Shown here one piece after another: positions 47,773-59,435 of a DNA stretch of 64,000 bases. The position numbers and the translations under genes are program-made. The stretch is from NCBI RefSeq assembly GCF_051622035.1, contig NC_135356.1, positions 186,001 to 250,000 on the forward strand, in the 5' to 3' direction. The notes under the pieces were generated by a model. The model saw nothing but the letters and a program-made list of their open reading frames with translations. It was not told where the DNA came from and made no database searches. This DNA is from Arctopsyche grandis (lineage: Eukaryota; Arthropoda; Insecta; Trichoptera; Hydropsychidae). Each line of letters begins with the position of its first letter. Position 1 is the stretch's first letter.

Positions 47773-50700
47773 ATGTGGTCTCGGGGGCGCAGCACCTCAT
47801 CGTTGCTGCTGCTATCATTGTCTTTCCTTACATTCACCACCGCTCAGGTAACAATCGATCACTAACACCAGGTACGCTAGATTAGCAACACTTTACTACT
47901 CACCAATATCCTTAATAGATAAATACATATATTCAATGTACTACACACAGTACTAAAATTATTCATCAATAATGGGGGGCTTTTCTTCAGATGAATCACA
48001 AATAAAAAGTTTCAGAATTTTATTCGGTTGATGAATATTTTTCAATTTATCAAAAATTCTAAATATTTTTGGGTTCCGATGATTTTGAATTTTTTTACTT
48101 TAAAATCGCATCGAGAATCATTCGTAAAAAAATCAGATTATTTAGATATGTATTATTAAATTAGTATACAATTTGAAAATCTATCATCGAAAATTTTACA
48201 TCTAATTTTATGTATTTGCATGCTTATCAGGACTATAAGAAAAAAATTCGTATGTGTATAAAATTTATAATTTTTATTACATGTCTGATTCGGTTGGCGG
48301 TTTGGGAGATAATTCAAAAACTTAAAAAAAGAAGCCACCTTAAGGGGAGGTACCATTTCCGGACAACTTAAAAATTTACGTCGTGTATGGATAAGAATTT
48401 CAGTAATCGATACTAAGTTTCAGTTTGATAGGACTAACGGTGTTCAAAAAATCTCCATAATAACACACACGCATAGTAATCGATTCTGAGTTTGAATCAG
48501 TCAAAATCTCGAGTTCGAATTTTTGCATGATCACAAACTTCATCTATTCTTTCTACGTATGTATATAAAGTAAAAATTGATAGTAAAAAAAAATTTTTAG
48601 TGAATTTATGAAATTATATACGTTATATATTTATATATCGGTCTCCGTGACGAGCCAGAATGTTAAATTACAGAAAATGCAAATATCGGAAGGCAAAGAT
48701 CGAAAGTCGAAAGATCAAAAAAAAGGGTGCATGGTAAACGGTACATACTCACTTAATTTAAGCGAGCAGGATACAACAGGAACAAGAGGAACAGGCTTTT
48801 CCTCCCGTATTAATGTGCGCGCGCAGAATCTTGTCATTATTAAAAAGGGCGTATTTCCTTCCTTCAAAAAAGGTTCCATGTGCATGTACTTAAGATATTT
48901 ACAATTATAAAACGTTTAAATTCTGGACCTTAATGTAAGAAGTGTCTAGGTCAAAATTTGATAAAACAAAATAAATATTGCAATGTACTAGAAAATTGTT
49001 ATACTTTTAGGGCTAGGAATACCTGCCATTTAATGTAAAGCGAATGAGATATATGTATGTTGGGTACATGGTCTCTATCAATATAACAATGCGACATATT
49101 TTTCATAAGTGATAATATGACATGATTTGTTTCCTATGCATTTAAAACCTGCCCAACAGAATTTAAAAAAATATATGCTTTCGTGAGATGTATGTAATCT
49201 TTAAACCATCCACTGTTCCATGAAAATCTCTCAAATGTGCTCAGATTCTTTTGTATTTCTTATTGCATTAATCTGCATTTCAATACATGTATGTACATGT
49301 GTATTTGCACTCCATCTGCGTATGTACATAGTACATAGATGGAGATTTTCAGGGGCGTCATTTGGTGGGGGTGGGGAGGGCAGCTGCCCCCTTTAGATTT
49401 GAACGGAACTATCCACCTTGTTTAATGTACTATTATGAATTAAAATACTTAAATACTAAACCAATAAACCAAATCTCTTAATAGATTTTTTTAATTATTG
49501 TACTATTCATTTCATTGGTAAAAAAATATAAACAATAAAATTATTTAAATAAATAGTCTCATTCAAAATTCAAATCAAATATATAAAATTGAATGTCTGT
49601 TTGTCTTTCTGTATGTCTCGTATAGGCTCCTAAACCACTCAACCGATTACGATGCAACTTTTAGGATTTGTTGTATGCATGTCCGGAAAGCTTACATTGA
49701 AAAAAAAATCGCCCAAAAGCCGGAACGGAAACGGGAAATACGGGAATGAGTGGCATTGCAACGCAATAATTTCAAATGTTTTCGCGTCGCGACCTGCGTT
49801 ATTAGGCGTAAAATAAACAAACAATTGAATAATTTCAAATGTGTTCGCCGCCTGCATTTTTCCGACAAATGGGAACGGGAATTGCATGCGTTATTGTGGC
49901 ATTGCAATGCATGCTGGGTTCAGCTAGTTTTTTATATAATACACCCTCCCCCCCCCCCCTGGGAAAAGCTGAAATGACGCCCCTGGAAGTTTTCCTTAAT
50001 TTAATTGCAATAGTTTTAATCCAATAGAATATACATATATGTATAGTAGTAATTAAAGTATGAGCATTCTAAGTAAATTTGGAAAAGCTTGAAGAATTGA
50101 ATGCGAATTTGGGAAATGCGCGTGATATCAATATTGTTGAATTTCTTCGTCAATGTGACCTTATCAAGGCTTGGAATGGAAATTTTCATGAACGGGAAAG
50201 TCTTTTTTTTTATATTATCTCCGAAACAGACTGATTTTTTTTTACATGTAATAGAAATTATAAATTTTATACCTAATTATTATTACCTCAACCGGAAGTA
50301 CATAGTACTTTTACTCTAGACTCGATCGAGGCTTTTTATGTTTTTGTCGAAAACCTTTCCGCGTATTGAACTGCGATATCATATCTAGAAGTTTAACCTT
50401 AATACAGCGGTTTCCAAACTGGGAGGCGCGCGCTATTGCCAGGGGAGGCGCCAAAACTTTTTAATAAAAAAATAATTTTCATACCATAATATCTACAAAT
50501 AAATAAAACTTCATATCGTAGCTTAACAGTAAAAATTCAATGCATGAATGTTTATTTTTATTTTTCTTTAATTTTTATATACACATTTAATTAGCAACCC
50601 TTCAAGAAGAAAACCAACATGAAGAGGCACATTTGTGGACGAACGATAATTTTATTGTTAAACTTGCCTATTTGGTTGAAATTTTTGGAAAATTGAGCGG

Positions 50701-53700
50701 TTTAAATAAATCAATGCAGGGATCACAAATACATCCACTTGTTCAAAAACACAAAGTAAAAGCTTTCATTAAAAAGTTGAAGTTATGGAAATCAAATTTA
50801 TTTCACTTTCCAAAGATTTCTGGGCCACAGCCAATATTAAAGAAGGTAAAAATCGTTTTATTGACCACTTGGATGGTTTAGTGCTACATTTTTCCAATTA
50901 TTTCAAAGACCTTGATTTCTCAAAGTTTTTGTGGATACAGAATCCATTTAACTACAATAAAGAAGACAAACTCGAGCTGACAACCATCGAAAAAGAAAAA
51001 TTGATAGAATTATTATGCGATAGCTCACTAAAACAAAAGTTTCAAAATGAAACCATAATAAAATTTTGGATGAATCTTAGTGGAGAGTATGAATCTTTGT
51101 ATTGCAAAGCAATGCAAGTGCTTCTACCGTTTGTAACGTCTTATTTAAGCGAAACGGGCTTTTCGGCACTAGCTGCAATGAAAACCAAATATCGAGCCAG
51201 GTTAATAGTCGAAAAGGAGTTACGAGTGGCACTCTCCATATTGCCCCCAAGATTTGATAAACTTTGTGCCAATAAACAACAACATCCTTCACATTAAATT
51301 TTGATGTGTTAGATGTAGTTTAATTAGTAATTTAATATAAAAATAAATATATGTACACGTGTTCGTATAAGTTTATGTTATAGCAAAACCTTTTTATTAT
51401 TCTGTCTATTGTAGTGTTCAGAATTTTTTTTTAAATAAAGGCTTATTATATAAAACCTGTCTATATTAATATATCTATTAAAAATAAAAGGTAGGGAGGC
51501 GCGGAAAAAAAAATTTTTTTAGGGAGGCGTAGTAACATAAAGTTTGGAAACCGCTGCCTTAATACCAAGTTATACATATTATATATAAAATTTGGTTACA
51601 ACCTGTCAATTGGAAGTGGTAGTTTACAATTGCTCGATTTTTTTCGATCCCTTAAGCATGTGTGCTCTTCACAAGAAAATTCGTGATGAAAATAAAAAAA
51701 ATGATTAAATTTAATAAACAGGAAGTGAGAAGGAGCGCTACGTTTTTGGATTTCACGAAAGGGAGATTTACAAATATACATATAATACATATGTACCTAC
51801 TTGTATTTACGACATTAAATATACGTATATTCACTAATTGAGATATATGTACATATAATACATTTTAAAAAGAGAATACCAGTCAGCTACATACATATGT
51901 ATGTACATATGTAGTAGTTCGGAAAAATAAAAGAAAATATACAAAAATCGATTACATTCAATTAAATTTAAATATAACTACAGTAGTATTTTCATTGTAA
52001 ATTGTTTCAATTGAAAAAAGCAAAAAAGTTCACTATAAATACAAACTAATGCTGCTTTATGTATTGTTTCCCAATTTTATTTATATTATTAATTTCAGTG
52101 TAGGTCTTAAAAATCATTGTCTTTGATATTCTGGTAACAATAATTCATATTATATTGTTATTCATATCAACAGATATTCTGGAGTTTCAGATATTTTTAA
52201 AAACAAAATGCATAGACGGTAAATTTTTAAATTTAGGTCGCAAGTTATTGACAACGAACTATTCTTTCACTTATGTTTATATGTAAAACCAAATTTGTCA
52301 ACATAGTAATTATTTTCAACAGGAAAAATGGAAATCCAAAATCCCAGGAGATTTAGAGGTTGCCAAAGTCACGTTTCCAGTTTTACTTCCAAATTCAGGC
52401 GATGACGTGGAAAACTTTGAGACTTACTTTGACTTAGAAAAGGTAAAAAAAAAAAAAAACAATTTTAATCTCACAAATGGTTAGAATCGTCATTTATGAA
52501 AATAACTAGATGGCAGATGACGTTTACGCATGAATTTTTCTCTAAATTTATAACATTCTGTTTTGGTTATATTTTATCTAATAATGCCCATATGTGATAA
52601 ACAATCATAAACATATTTTCGATTTGAACTCTGAACTCTTACAAATTTAGCATTGAATTAGAATTCATTTTAAATTCACGCATATTTAGTGCAACCCACG
52701 CTTGATTTCGTTCATACATACATACGTATGTACATATAGCATTGATAACATTTCTCTGTATCTAAAATTAGATCTGGCTCCTACAGATGAACCAAATCTT
52801 GGACTATATTTGAAACTAAATTGCATTACAAAGTCAACTTATCTGAAATTGTTTTCACCTGCCTCATCCAATCCCTTCCAGGCCACCATACCATACCATT
52901 TCCCTGTGAAATTTCATTTCTATGTCGAAAGTTATAAAATTTTTAAAATACAAATACATATATGCATGGATTTCTAACAACTTTTAATTTGCAGAAAGTG
53001 ATAGCTCACAGACACATCCCTAATCGAATGTGCTATTTGGTACATGACACATCGGACAATCGACCGTCTTTACTTTATCCAGTTTCCAATCGACTTTCCA
53101 AAGTTCAGGTAACAAATAGCCCAATAAGCGAAATTTAAAATATTATTGTATATTTTTGAATGTGTAAAACATAATACGTATATATAAGGCGATTATCACA
53201 TTTACATAATATCGATATGTTTGTATCAAAAAGTTGACAATGTTGCGCTTTAGCCACTTTATTTTCATTATACAATTGATTATGATTTCGTGAATGCATA
53301 ACAAAGCGATAAAAATTGCAAGCGTCACTCAATAATTGTGCAAATATTTAATCAATTGCATAAAAAAATATGTACCACTGTGCAGATTAAACTAACCCTT
53401 TTCAAAGAATGAATTGTTTATGTCGAAATCATCGGTGAAATGAGTTGAAAGATCTTGTACTATGTAACGATACACTCACTCATTTCTACATATATAAATT
53501 ATAATTCGTAAGTAGGTTACATCAATAGCTGTTTCAATTGTTAAAATTTGAAATTTGTCGCGTTATTACACTGATAAGGGAAGACGTAAGTCATTGACTC
53601 AAAACGAAGACGATGTCTTAACCCCAGATAACCGACACGAGGTCATTTTTTTCAAGCTGACCCAAATCCCAAAAATTTTACACAACACTAAATGTGTTAC

Positions 53701-56700
53701 GGCGAACGTGGAAATGGATCGAAAGCACAAAAATGTGCATTGTCTTTGTGTTTGCAGGTGTGGCGTCTGGCCGGGTCCGTCGTGCAAGACTTTTGCAAGA
53801 ACTTCCGGACGGTGCTCGTCACCGTTAAGAGGTTGGATGTGAGGGTCAGGAGGCGTAGGAATGCCGGAAATGGTTATGGATATCAGCCAGGTGTTAGGGG
53901 ACGTTACAGAGGACAGACTCAGTCCCAGTATTTGAACTTTGGCTCGAATGGTTCGACTCCCGGCAAGGCAGAGGCTGAATCCACACAAGATGGCTCCAGA
54001 GCAGCAGTTAGTGAGTTGAACTTTTAACAATTTGGTTCATCAAACATTCAATAGCTACACATCCAACTACATACATATTCCAAACATTTACTTTCTTGTT
54101 ACGTGAACCTCTTTGCCACGGTCAAAAAGTTCTTCAAATAATTAGGAAAAGTAGACCACACCCTTGTCTTTCAGATTACAGTAGAAAATAAAAAAAGGCA
54201 TTTCTATAAGAATTACTTTCAGACAGTTTCAAAAATCAAATGAATGTAAATAATTATTTTAATTCTAGGTGGGACGAGTGGAATGGGCCAGGCTCAGAGC
54301 CAATCATTCGGCGCCAGTTGTGATGACTGTTACAACACAGGCAGGACTCAAAATCAAGCTTTAGGCATTCAAGGAGGTCAATATGCCCAAAATGGAGGCC
54401 CTTATGGTTATGATCCACGAGATCCCAATGCGGGAAGAGATCTCTATCCTGGTACAGCTGGGAGTAATGGAAAACTCAAACCAGATTCTCTCACCGATCA
54501 AAAAGGTCGAGTTCCAGGCGGACAGCAGACTTTTTATCCAGGTGGAACATATCCACAAGGTCAATATCCAGGACAAGGAAGTTCTCAAGTTCCCGACGGG
54601 TATCAACCGACGACGTATCCTGGTGGTCTTGGTCAGCCTAGTGGCGGTCACGATTCCTCAGGTTACCCTAATGTCAAAGGAGTTTATCAACAGACACCCA
54701 GTCAAGGATGGCAAACTGGACAAAATGGTCAAGGAAACACGCAAACTGGCCAATATCAACCACCACTAACACACACTGGACAAGGTCAGTTGCAACCGGG
54801 ACAGGGACAATTGCAACCGGGGCAGGGTCAATTACATCCTGGACAAGGGCAGTTGCAACCTGGACAAGTACAATTGCAACCAGGGCAACAGCGACCAGGA
54901 CAAGGACAATTTCAACCTGGACAGGGCCAATTACAACCTGGTCAAGGCCAGTTGCAACCTGGACAAGACCAATTGCAAACTGGACAAGGGCAGTTGCAAC
55001 CTGGACAAGGTCAATTGCGACCTGGACAAGGACAATTACAACCAGGGCAACAGCGACCAGGACAAGGACAATTTCTGCCTGGACAAGGCCAATTACAACC
55101 TGGACAAGGGCAATTGCAACCTGGACAAGGTCAATTGCAACCTGGACAAGGGCAGTTGCAACCTGGACAAATACAATTGCAACCAGGGCAACAGCGACCA
55201 GGACAAGAACAATTTCAACCTGGACAAGGCCAATTACAACCCGGACAAGGGCAGTTGCAACCTGGACAAGGTCAATTGCAACCTGGACAAGGAGAATTGC
55301 AACCAGGACAAGGACAATTGCAACCAGGGCAACAGCGACTAGGACAAGGACAATTTCTGCCTGGACAAGATCAATTACAACCCGGACAAGGGCAGTTGCA
55401 ACCTGGACAAGGTCAATTGCTACCTGGACAAGGACAATTGCAACCAGGGCAACAGCGACCAGGACAAGGACAATTTTTGCCTGGACAAGGCCAATTGCAA
55501 CCTGGACAGGGTCAATTGGTACCTGGACAAGGACAATTGCAACCAGGAAAAGGACAATTTCAGCCTGGACAAGGTCAATTGCAACCTGGACAAGGACAAT
55601 TGCAACCTGGACAAGGACAATTGCAACCAGAGCAACAGCGACTAGGACAAGGACAATTTCTGCCTGGACAAGATCAATTACAACCAGGACAAGGTCAGTT
55701 GCAACCTGGACAAGGTCAATTGCTACCTGGACAAGGACAATTGCAACCAGGGCAACAGCGACCAGGACAAGGACAATTTTTGCCTGGACAAGGCCAATTA
55801 CAACCTGGACAAGGGCAGTTGCAACCTGGACAAGGCCAATTGCAACCTGGACAAGGGCAGTTGCAACCTGGAAAAGGTCAATTGCAACCAGGGCAACAGC
55901 GACCAGGACAAGGACAATTTCAAACTGGACAAGGCCAATTACAACCTGGACAAGGGCAATTGCAACCTGGACAAGGTCAATTTCAGCCTGGACAAAGCCA
56001 ATTGCAACCTGGGCAACAGCGACCAGGACAAGGTCAAGTGCAACCTGGACAAGGTCAATTGCAACCAGGTCAAGGACAATTTCAGCCTGGACACAGCCAG
56101 TTGCAACCTGGGCAAGGGCAGTTACAACCCGGACAAGGGCAGCTGCTTCCCGGAGAAGTGCATTTACAACCCGGACAGGGACAGTTACAGCCTGGACAAG
56201 GGTACCTTCAACCTGGACAAAATCAATTGCAGCCTGGTTCAGGATACCTACAGCCTGGACAAGGACAGCTATATCCCGGAAAAGGACAGTTTCAACCCGG
56301 TCAAGGTAATTTGCAACCTGGACATGGACAATTAGTCCCGGGACAGGGACAATTGCAGCCGGGGCAGGGTCAATTACAACCCGGACAAGGACAATTGCAA
56401 CCTGGTCAAGGTCATTTGCAACCTGGGCATGGACATTTACAACCAGGACAAGGGCAATTGCAACCAGTACAAGGGCAATTGCAACCAGGACAAGGGCAAT
56501 TGCAACCAGGATATGGACAACTACAACCAGGACAAGGACAGTTGCAACCTGGACAAGGACAGTTGCAACCTGGGCAAGGGCAACAGCAACCAGGACAAGG
56601 ACAATTTCAGCCTGGACAAGGCCAATTGCAACCTGGACAAGGACAGTTGCAACCTGGACAAGGACAATTTCAGCCTGGACAAGATCAACTGCTACCTGGA

Positions 56701-59435
56701 CAAGGCCAATCGCAACCTGGACAAGGACAGTTGCAACCTGGGCAAGGGCAACAGCAACCAGGACAAGGACAATTTCAGCCTGGACAAGGCCAATTGCAAC
56801 CTGGACAAGGGCAACAGCAACCAGGACAAGGACAATTTCAGCCTGGACAAGGCCAATTGCAACCTGGACAAGGTCAATTGCAACCAGGGCAAGGGCAGTT
56901 GCAACCTGGACAAGTTCAATTGCTACCAGGGCAAGGGCAGTTGCAACCTGGACAAGGTCAATTGCTACCTGGACAAGGACAATTGCAACCTGGACAAGGA
57001 CAGTTGCAACCTGGACAAGGACAGTTGCAACCTGGACAAGGACAGCTACAACCGGGACAAGGTCAAATTTACCCTGGTCAACAATCTCCAGGCTTATGGT
57101 CAGGACAAACTCAACCTGGAGATTTGTACCCAGGACAGCGTCAACCAACTTCAAAATATCCAGGGCAAACACAATCCGGTCAATGGTACCCAGGCTCTGG
57201 ACAAACTACCGATTTTAGTACAGGACAACAATTAACACCAGGTCAAACATTACAACAACCTGGTTATAATTTACAGCCAAATCAAGTACATTCATCTGGT
57301 CAATCAGCCTATGATCAAAGATACAATTCGGGCCAAATAGCGTATCCAGGGGATCATCTTCCGTCTAGTCCAATCCCACAATCTGGAAGTAGTGTATATC
57401 AGCCCGGACCTCAACTGATACCTGGCAATATCATCGATCCTAAAACAGGGCAAACGTATCCCGGAGGCCAAACCTATGTAAATGGCCAAGAAGGAGGTGG
57501 TCAAGTGTCTCCCGGCGATTCTAGCTATCCACCTGGATTTCAATATGAATCGAGAAGCCCTTCAAGCACACAACCAGGTAAAATAATTTATTGCTATGAA
57601 TTGTAGTCAAATTTAATAAGTATTTTAAATTTGCACAAATATAATTTTTAACATTGACAGGTAGAGACAGTTATGGTGGGTACCCTCAAACTCAAGTTGT
57701 TGGACAAGGTCCACTCCAGACCAGCACCGATACTTATGGAACAGTTTACGGTGGGGACGCCGCCGGAGACGATGAAAACTCTCAAGCTGAAGCAAGCATA
57801 CAACATTTAAAAAATGAAACTCAAGCGAGTGCGTCGTCGATGGGAAAACATGCAGATGGCTTGGCGCAAACTCAGATCAGCGGTACATATTCAGGATCTG
57901 GTTCATTTTCAGCGCAAGCCCAAACATCAGACAGCAAAAAGGGTGCTCAAAGTCAAATCTCAGTTGGAAAAATGGGAGCGATGAGCAGCGCACAAGGAAA
58001 CGCCGGATTCGGACAGTCACAAGCGCAGCTACAATTGGGTATGGAGTCAGGTATAACAAAAGCAGAAGCACAGAGCGGCGGTTGGAATCACGGAACAAAC
58101 ACACAGTTGCAAACAAACGAAAAAGGTGGTATGGCTGACGCTCAAGCGAATGGACCAGGGAGTACATCGTCCCAAGCCCAAATAGGTTTCCAACCATATC
58201 AGGAAAACGGTAACAATGACCAGATGAATGGACCGTTCTACGGAGGCGGGGCGGCGTCCGCTCAGTCGGGAAGACACTCGGGACAGTCGCAGACACAAAT
58301 ACAGGGCAAGTTTAAATACGGAATAAGTTACAACGGAGCAGCCCAAGCCGAATCCGGTTCTAAAGATGGACTGCCGAGGAATAGGACAGCATTTAAAACA
58401 TTCGACATATTCAATAAGAACACACTGAGGTCAGACAGAGAAGCAACTCCATATTCCAGCAATCAAAACGGCTTGAGCAACACGAGCAGCGATACGGATG
58501 TCGAAAGTAGCCCAAACGAAAGCATGAGCGAATCAGAGTCAAAACGCTCAGCTCAAACTTTCAACACCAATAACATCGGCATCGGCGCTAAGCAGGCATA
58601 TACAAATCCACCGGTGAATCCTATGATATCTAGACAGTCGTCGATGAAGAGCGACAACGACGACTTCGAAGACAAGTCCGTCAAAGAAACGCACAACCCA
58701 GAATACGACGAAGAAAACGACGACGACGAGGATTACGAGGGAGAATTTCACTCGGGCGGAGAGCTCGGCCATCAAAAGTTGCAATACATCACCAAACCCA
58801 AGGAAGTCGTCGTACAACAAACGGGAAGAGGACAAAGGCAACACATCTTATTAGGATCGCTCGATAACAGCGGAGCTCACGTCATACAAGACTCGTCGGC
58901 CAGCCAGCAGAAGGCACGCATGGTGTTCCAGCCCGGCGAAGTGATCCCGGGCACACAAGGCTACACGATCCCGATAGGCTTCAGAGGAGTCAGCTCAATA
59001 TCGCACGGAAACGAAACCTACTCGTACGCGAACGAGAACGGCGAATCCCAAGCTCAGACGGTGACGTTGACTCCGGGATCGAAAAACGTCACGTACAGCA
59101 AACCTTCAGCCAAAGTTCAGCCATCTTTGAGGAGCTGGAACTCGAACGGTTACAACCAAAAGATATACGGCGGGAGTCGACCGCTGAACAGATACAATCT
59201 GAGAAGCAGTCCCGACAGTTATGTCACTGTGACCAAATCTGTGACGGGGGCTTTCAACTCGGACAAGGACAATCCCATCGAAGACAAAAAATTCGAACAC
59301 ACCTTCTACACCAAGTCGTCCACGTGCGGATATTTCACGTTTTCGTGCAACGTTGTTTACGGTTCCCAAGGGAGAACTAAGGTTTGCAAACCGACCACTC
59401 AGACTAATGCAGACGGCACGCCAGTTCAATGTTAA
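47773..59435 (+). CDS. Secreted BRICHOS-like protein with glutenin-like heptad repeats
   Basis: Six coding exons: 47773-47847, 52323-52442, 52995-53108, 53758-54010, 54269-57577 and 57661-59435. All junctions are GT..AG and in phase, giving 1,881 residues. Exon 1 is a signal peptide (hydrophobic LLLLSLSFLTF, ending TTAQ). Residues about 26-128 resemble a BRICHOS domain: YFDLEKKVIAH with D62, MCYLV with C78, and C116 in QDFCKNF; compare surfactant protein C (YDYQQLLIAY...CCYI). RVRRRR at 132-137 is a polybasic convertase site. CDDC follows, then about 109 GQGQLQP heptads (residues about 359-1122). Exon 6 gives a Ser/Ala/Gln/Gly-rich region, an acidic patch (EENDDDEDYEG) and a four-Cys tail (STCGYFTFSC...VCKP...VQC). 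I infer an extracellular structural or elastic protein with an attached chaperone domain. The BRICHOS call is by pattern; I do not recognise a named orthologue. Confidence 0.8.
48255..48582 (+). mobile_element. 5'-truncated relative of the LINE 3' end
   Basis: Matches 19740-20035: GGTTTGGGAGATAA, GGGAGGTACCATTTCCGG-like sequence, AGGACTAACGGTGTT, GTAATCGATTCTGAG, AATCAGTCAAAATCTCGAG, GCATGATCACAAA and CTTCATCTATT, ending ATAAAGTAAAAA. About 60 bp after CCGGACAAC is absent from the full-length copy. It lies in intron 1 of the BRICHOS-like gene. Confidence 0.75.
49350..49985. mobile_element. hAT MITE interrupted by Helitron-like copy C
   Basis: Ends CAGGGGCGTCATTT and AAATGACGCCCCTG are perfect inverses. 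Flanking 8-mers GAGATTTT and GAAGTTTT agree at six positions. The interior is broken at about 49581-49928 by a Helitron-like copy. A poly-C tract lies next to the right end. Confidence 0.7.
49581..49928 (+). mobile_element. Helitron-like non-autonomous element, copy C
   Basis: Starts ATATAAAATTGAATGTCTGT and ends GCTGGGTTCAGCTAGT, the same termini as copy B but on the plus strand. The core differs from copies A and B and has its own repeat (AATAATTTCAAATGT, twice). Confidence 0.5.
50405..51556 (+). mobile_element. hAT transposon (SCAND3/ZBED5-type), internally deleted
   Basis: Perfect termini CAGCGGTTTCCAAACT and AGTTTGGAAACCGCTG, with the 8-bp target duplication CCTTAATA at 50397-50404 and 51557-51564. 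It is only 1,152 bp and encodes only the C-terminal part of a transposase. It inserted into an older antisense LINE fragment. Confidence 0.92.
50633..51297 (+). pseudogene. hAT transposase C-terminal fragment, frameshifted
   Basis: 50633-50810 (WTNDNFIVKLAYLVEIFGKL, then LNKSMQG and KVKAFIKKLKLWK) and 50785-51297 (a different frame: FWMNLSGEYESLY, ALLPFVTSYLSETGFSALAA-like, MKTKYRARL, LRVALS) are consecutive parts of one protein of the SCAND3/ZBED5/FAM200 hAT family. The second contains the dimerisation region. A frameshift lies near 50790-50825. The BED finger, the first catalytic acids and the N-terminal half are absent, so it is inactive. Confidence 0.8.
51646..52322. other. Rest of intron 1
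   Basis: AT-rich intron sequence with TACATATGTATGT palindromes (about 51885-51910), ending in the acceptor TTTTCAACAG before exon 2. Confidence 0.5.
54781..57072 (+). repeat. 21-bp coding minisatellite (GQGQLQP heptads)
   Basis: About 109 tandem 21-bp units encode GQGQLQP with variants: GQGQFQP, GQGQLLP, GQGQFLP, GQQRPGQ and GQDQLQP. A block with one GQQRPGQ recurs about every 9-13 units in the first half, giving a second-level period. Because the unit length is a multiple of three, other frames also stay open for long stretches (minus strand 54674-57172; plus strand 54708-56309). Gln residues are mostly CAA, Gly GGA, Pro CCT or CCA. Confidence 0.95.

Larger units (their letters stand above)
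50200..51645 (-). mobile_element. Antisense LINE 3'-end fragment, split by an hAT
   Basis: The reverse complement of 50200-50396 plus 51565-51645 aligns with about 19545-19765 of the LINE 3' region: CCACTTCC, ACCAAATTTTATA...AACTTGGTATT, GCCTCGAT...CTAGAGTAAAAGTACTA, CTTCCGGTT, TACATGTAAAAAAA. The two parts are separated by the hAT at 50405-51556. Confidence 0.7.

Noticed and set aside
54708-56309. 533-codon plus-strand frame overlapping the repeat exon
   Set aside because: Out of frame with the spliced gene and explained by the same repeat; its Trp/Thr/Arg repeat is a shifted reading of the heptad.
54674-57172. 832-codon antisense frame over the heptad repeat
   Set aside because: It is the mirror of a 21-bp coding repeat; composition is dictated by the sense codons and no motif or start context supports it.
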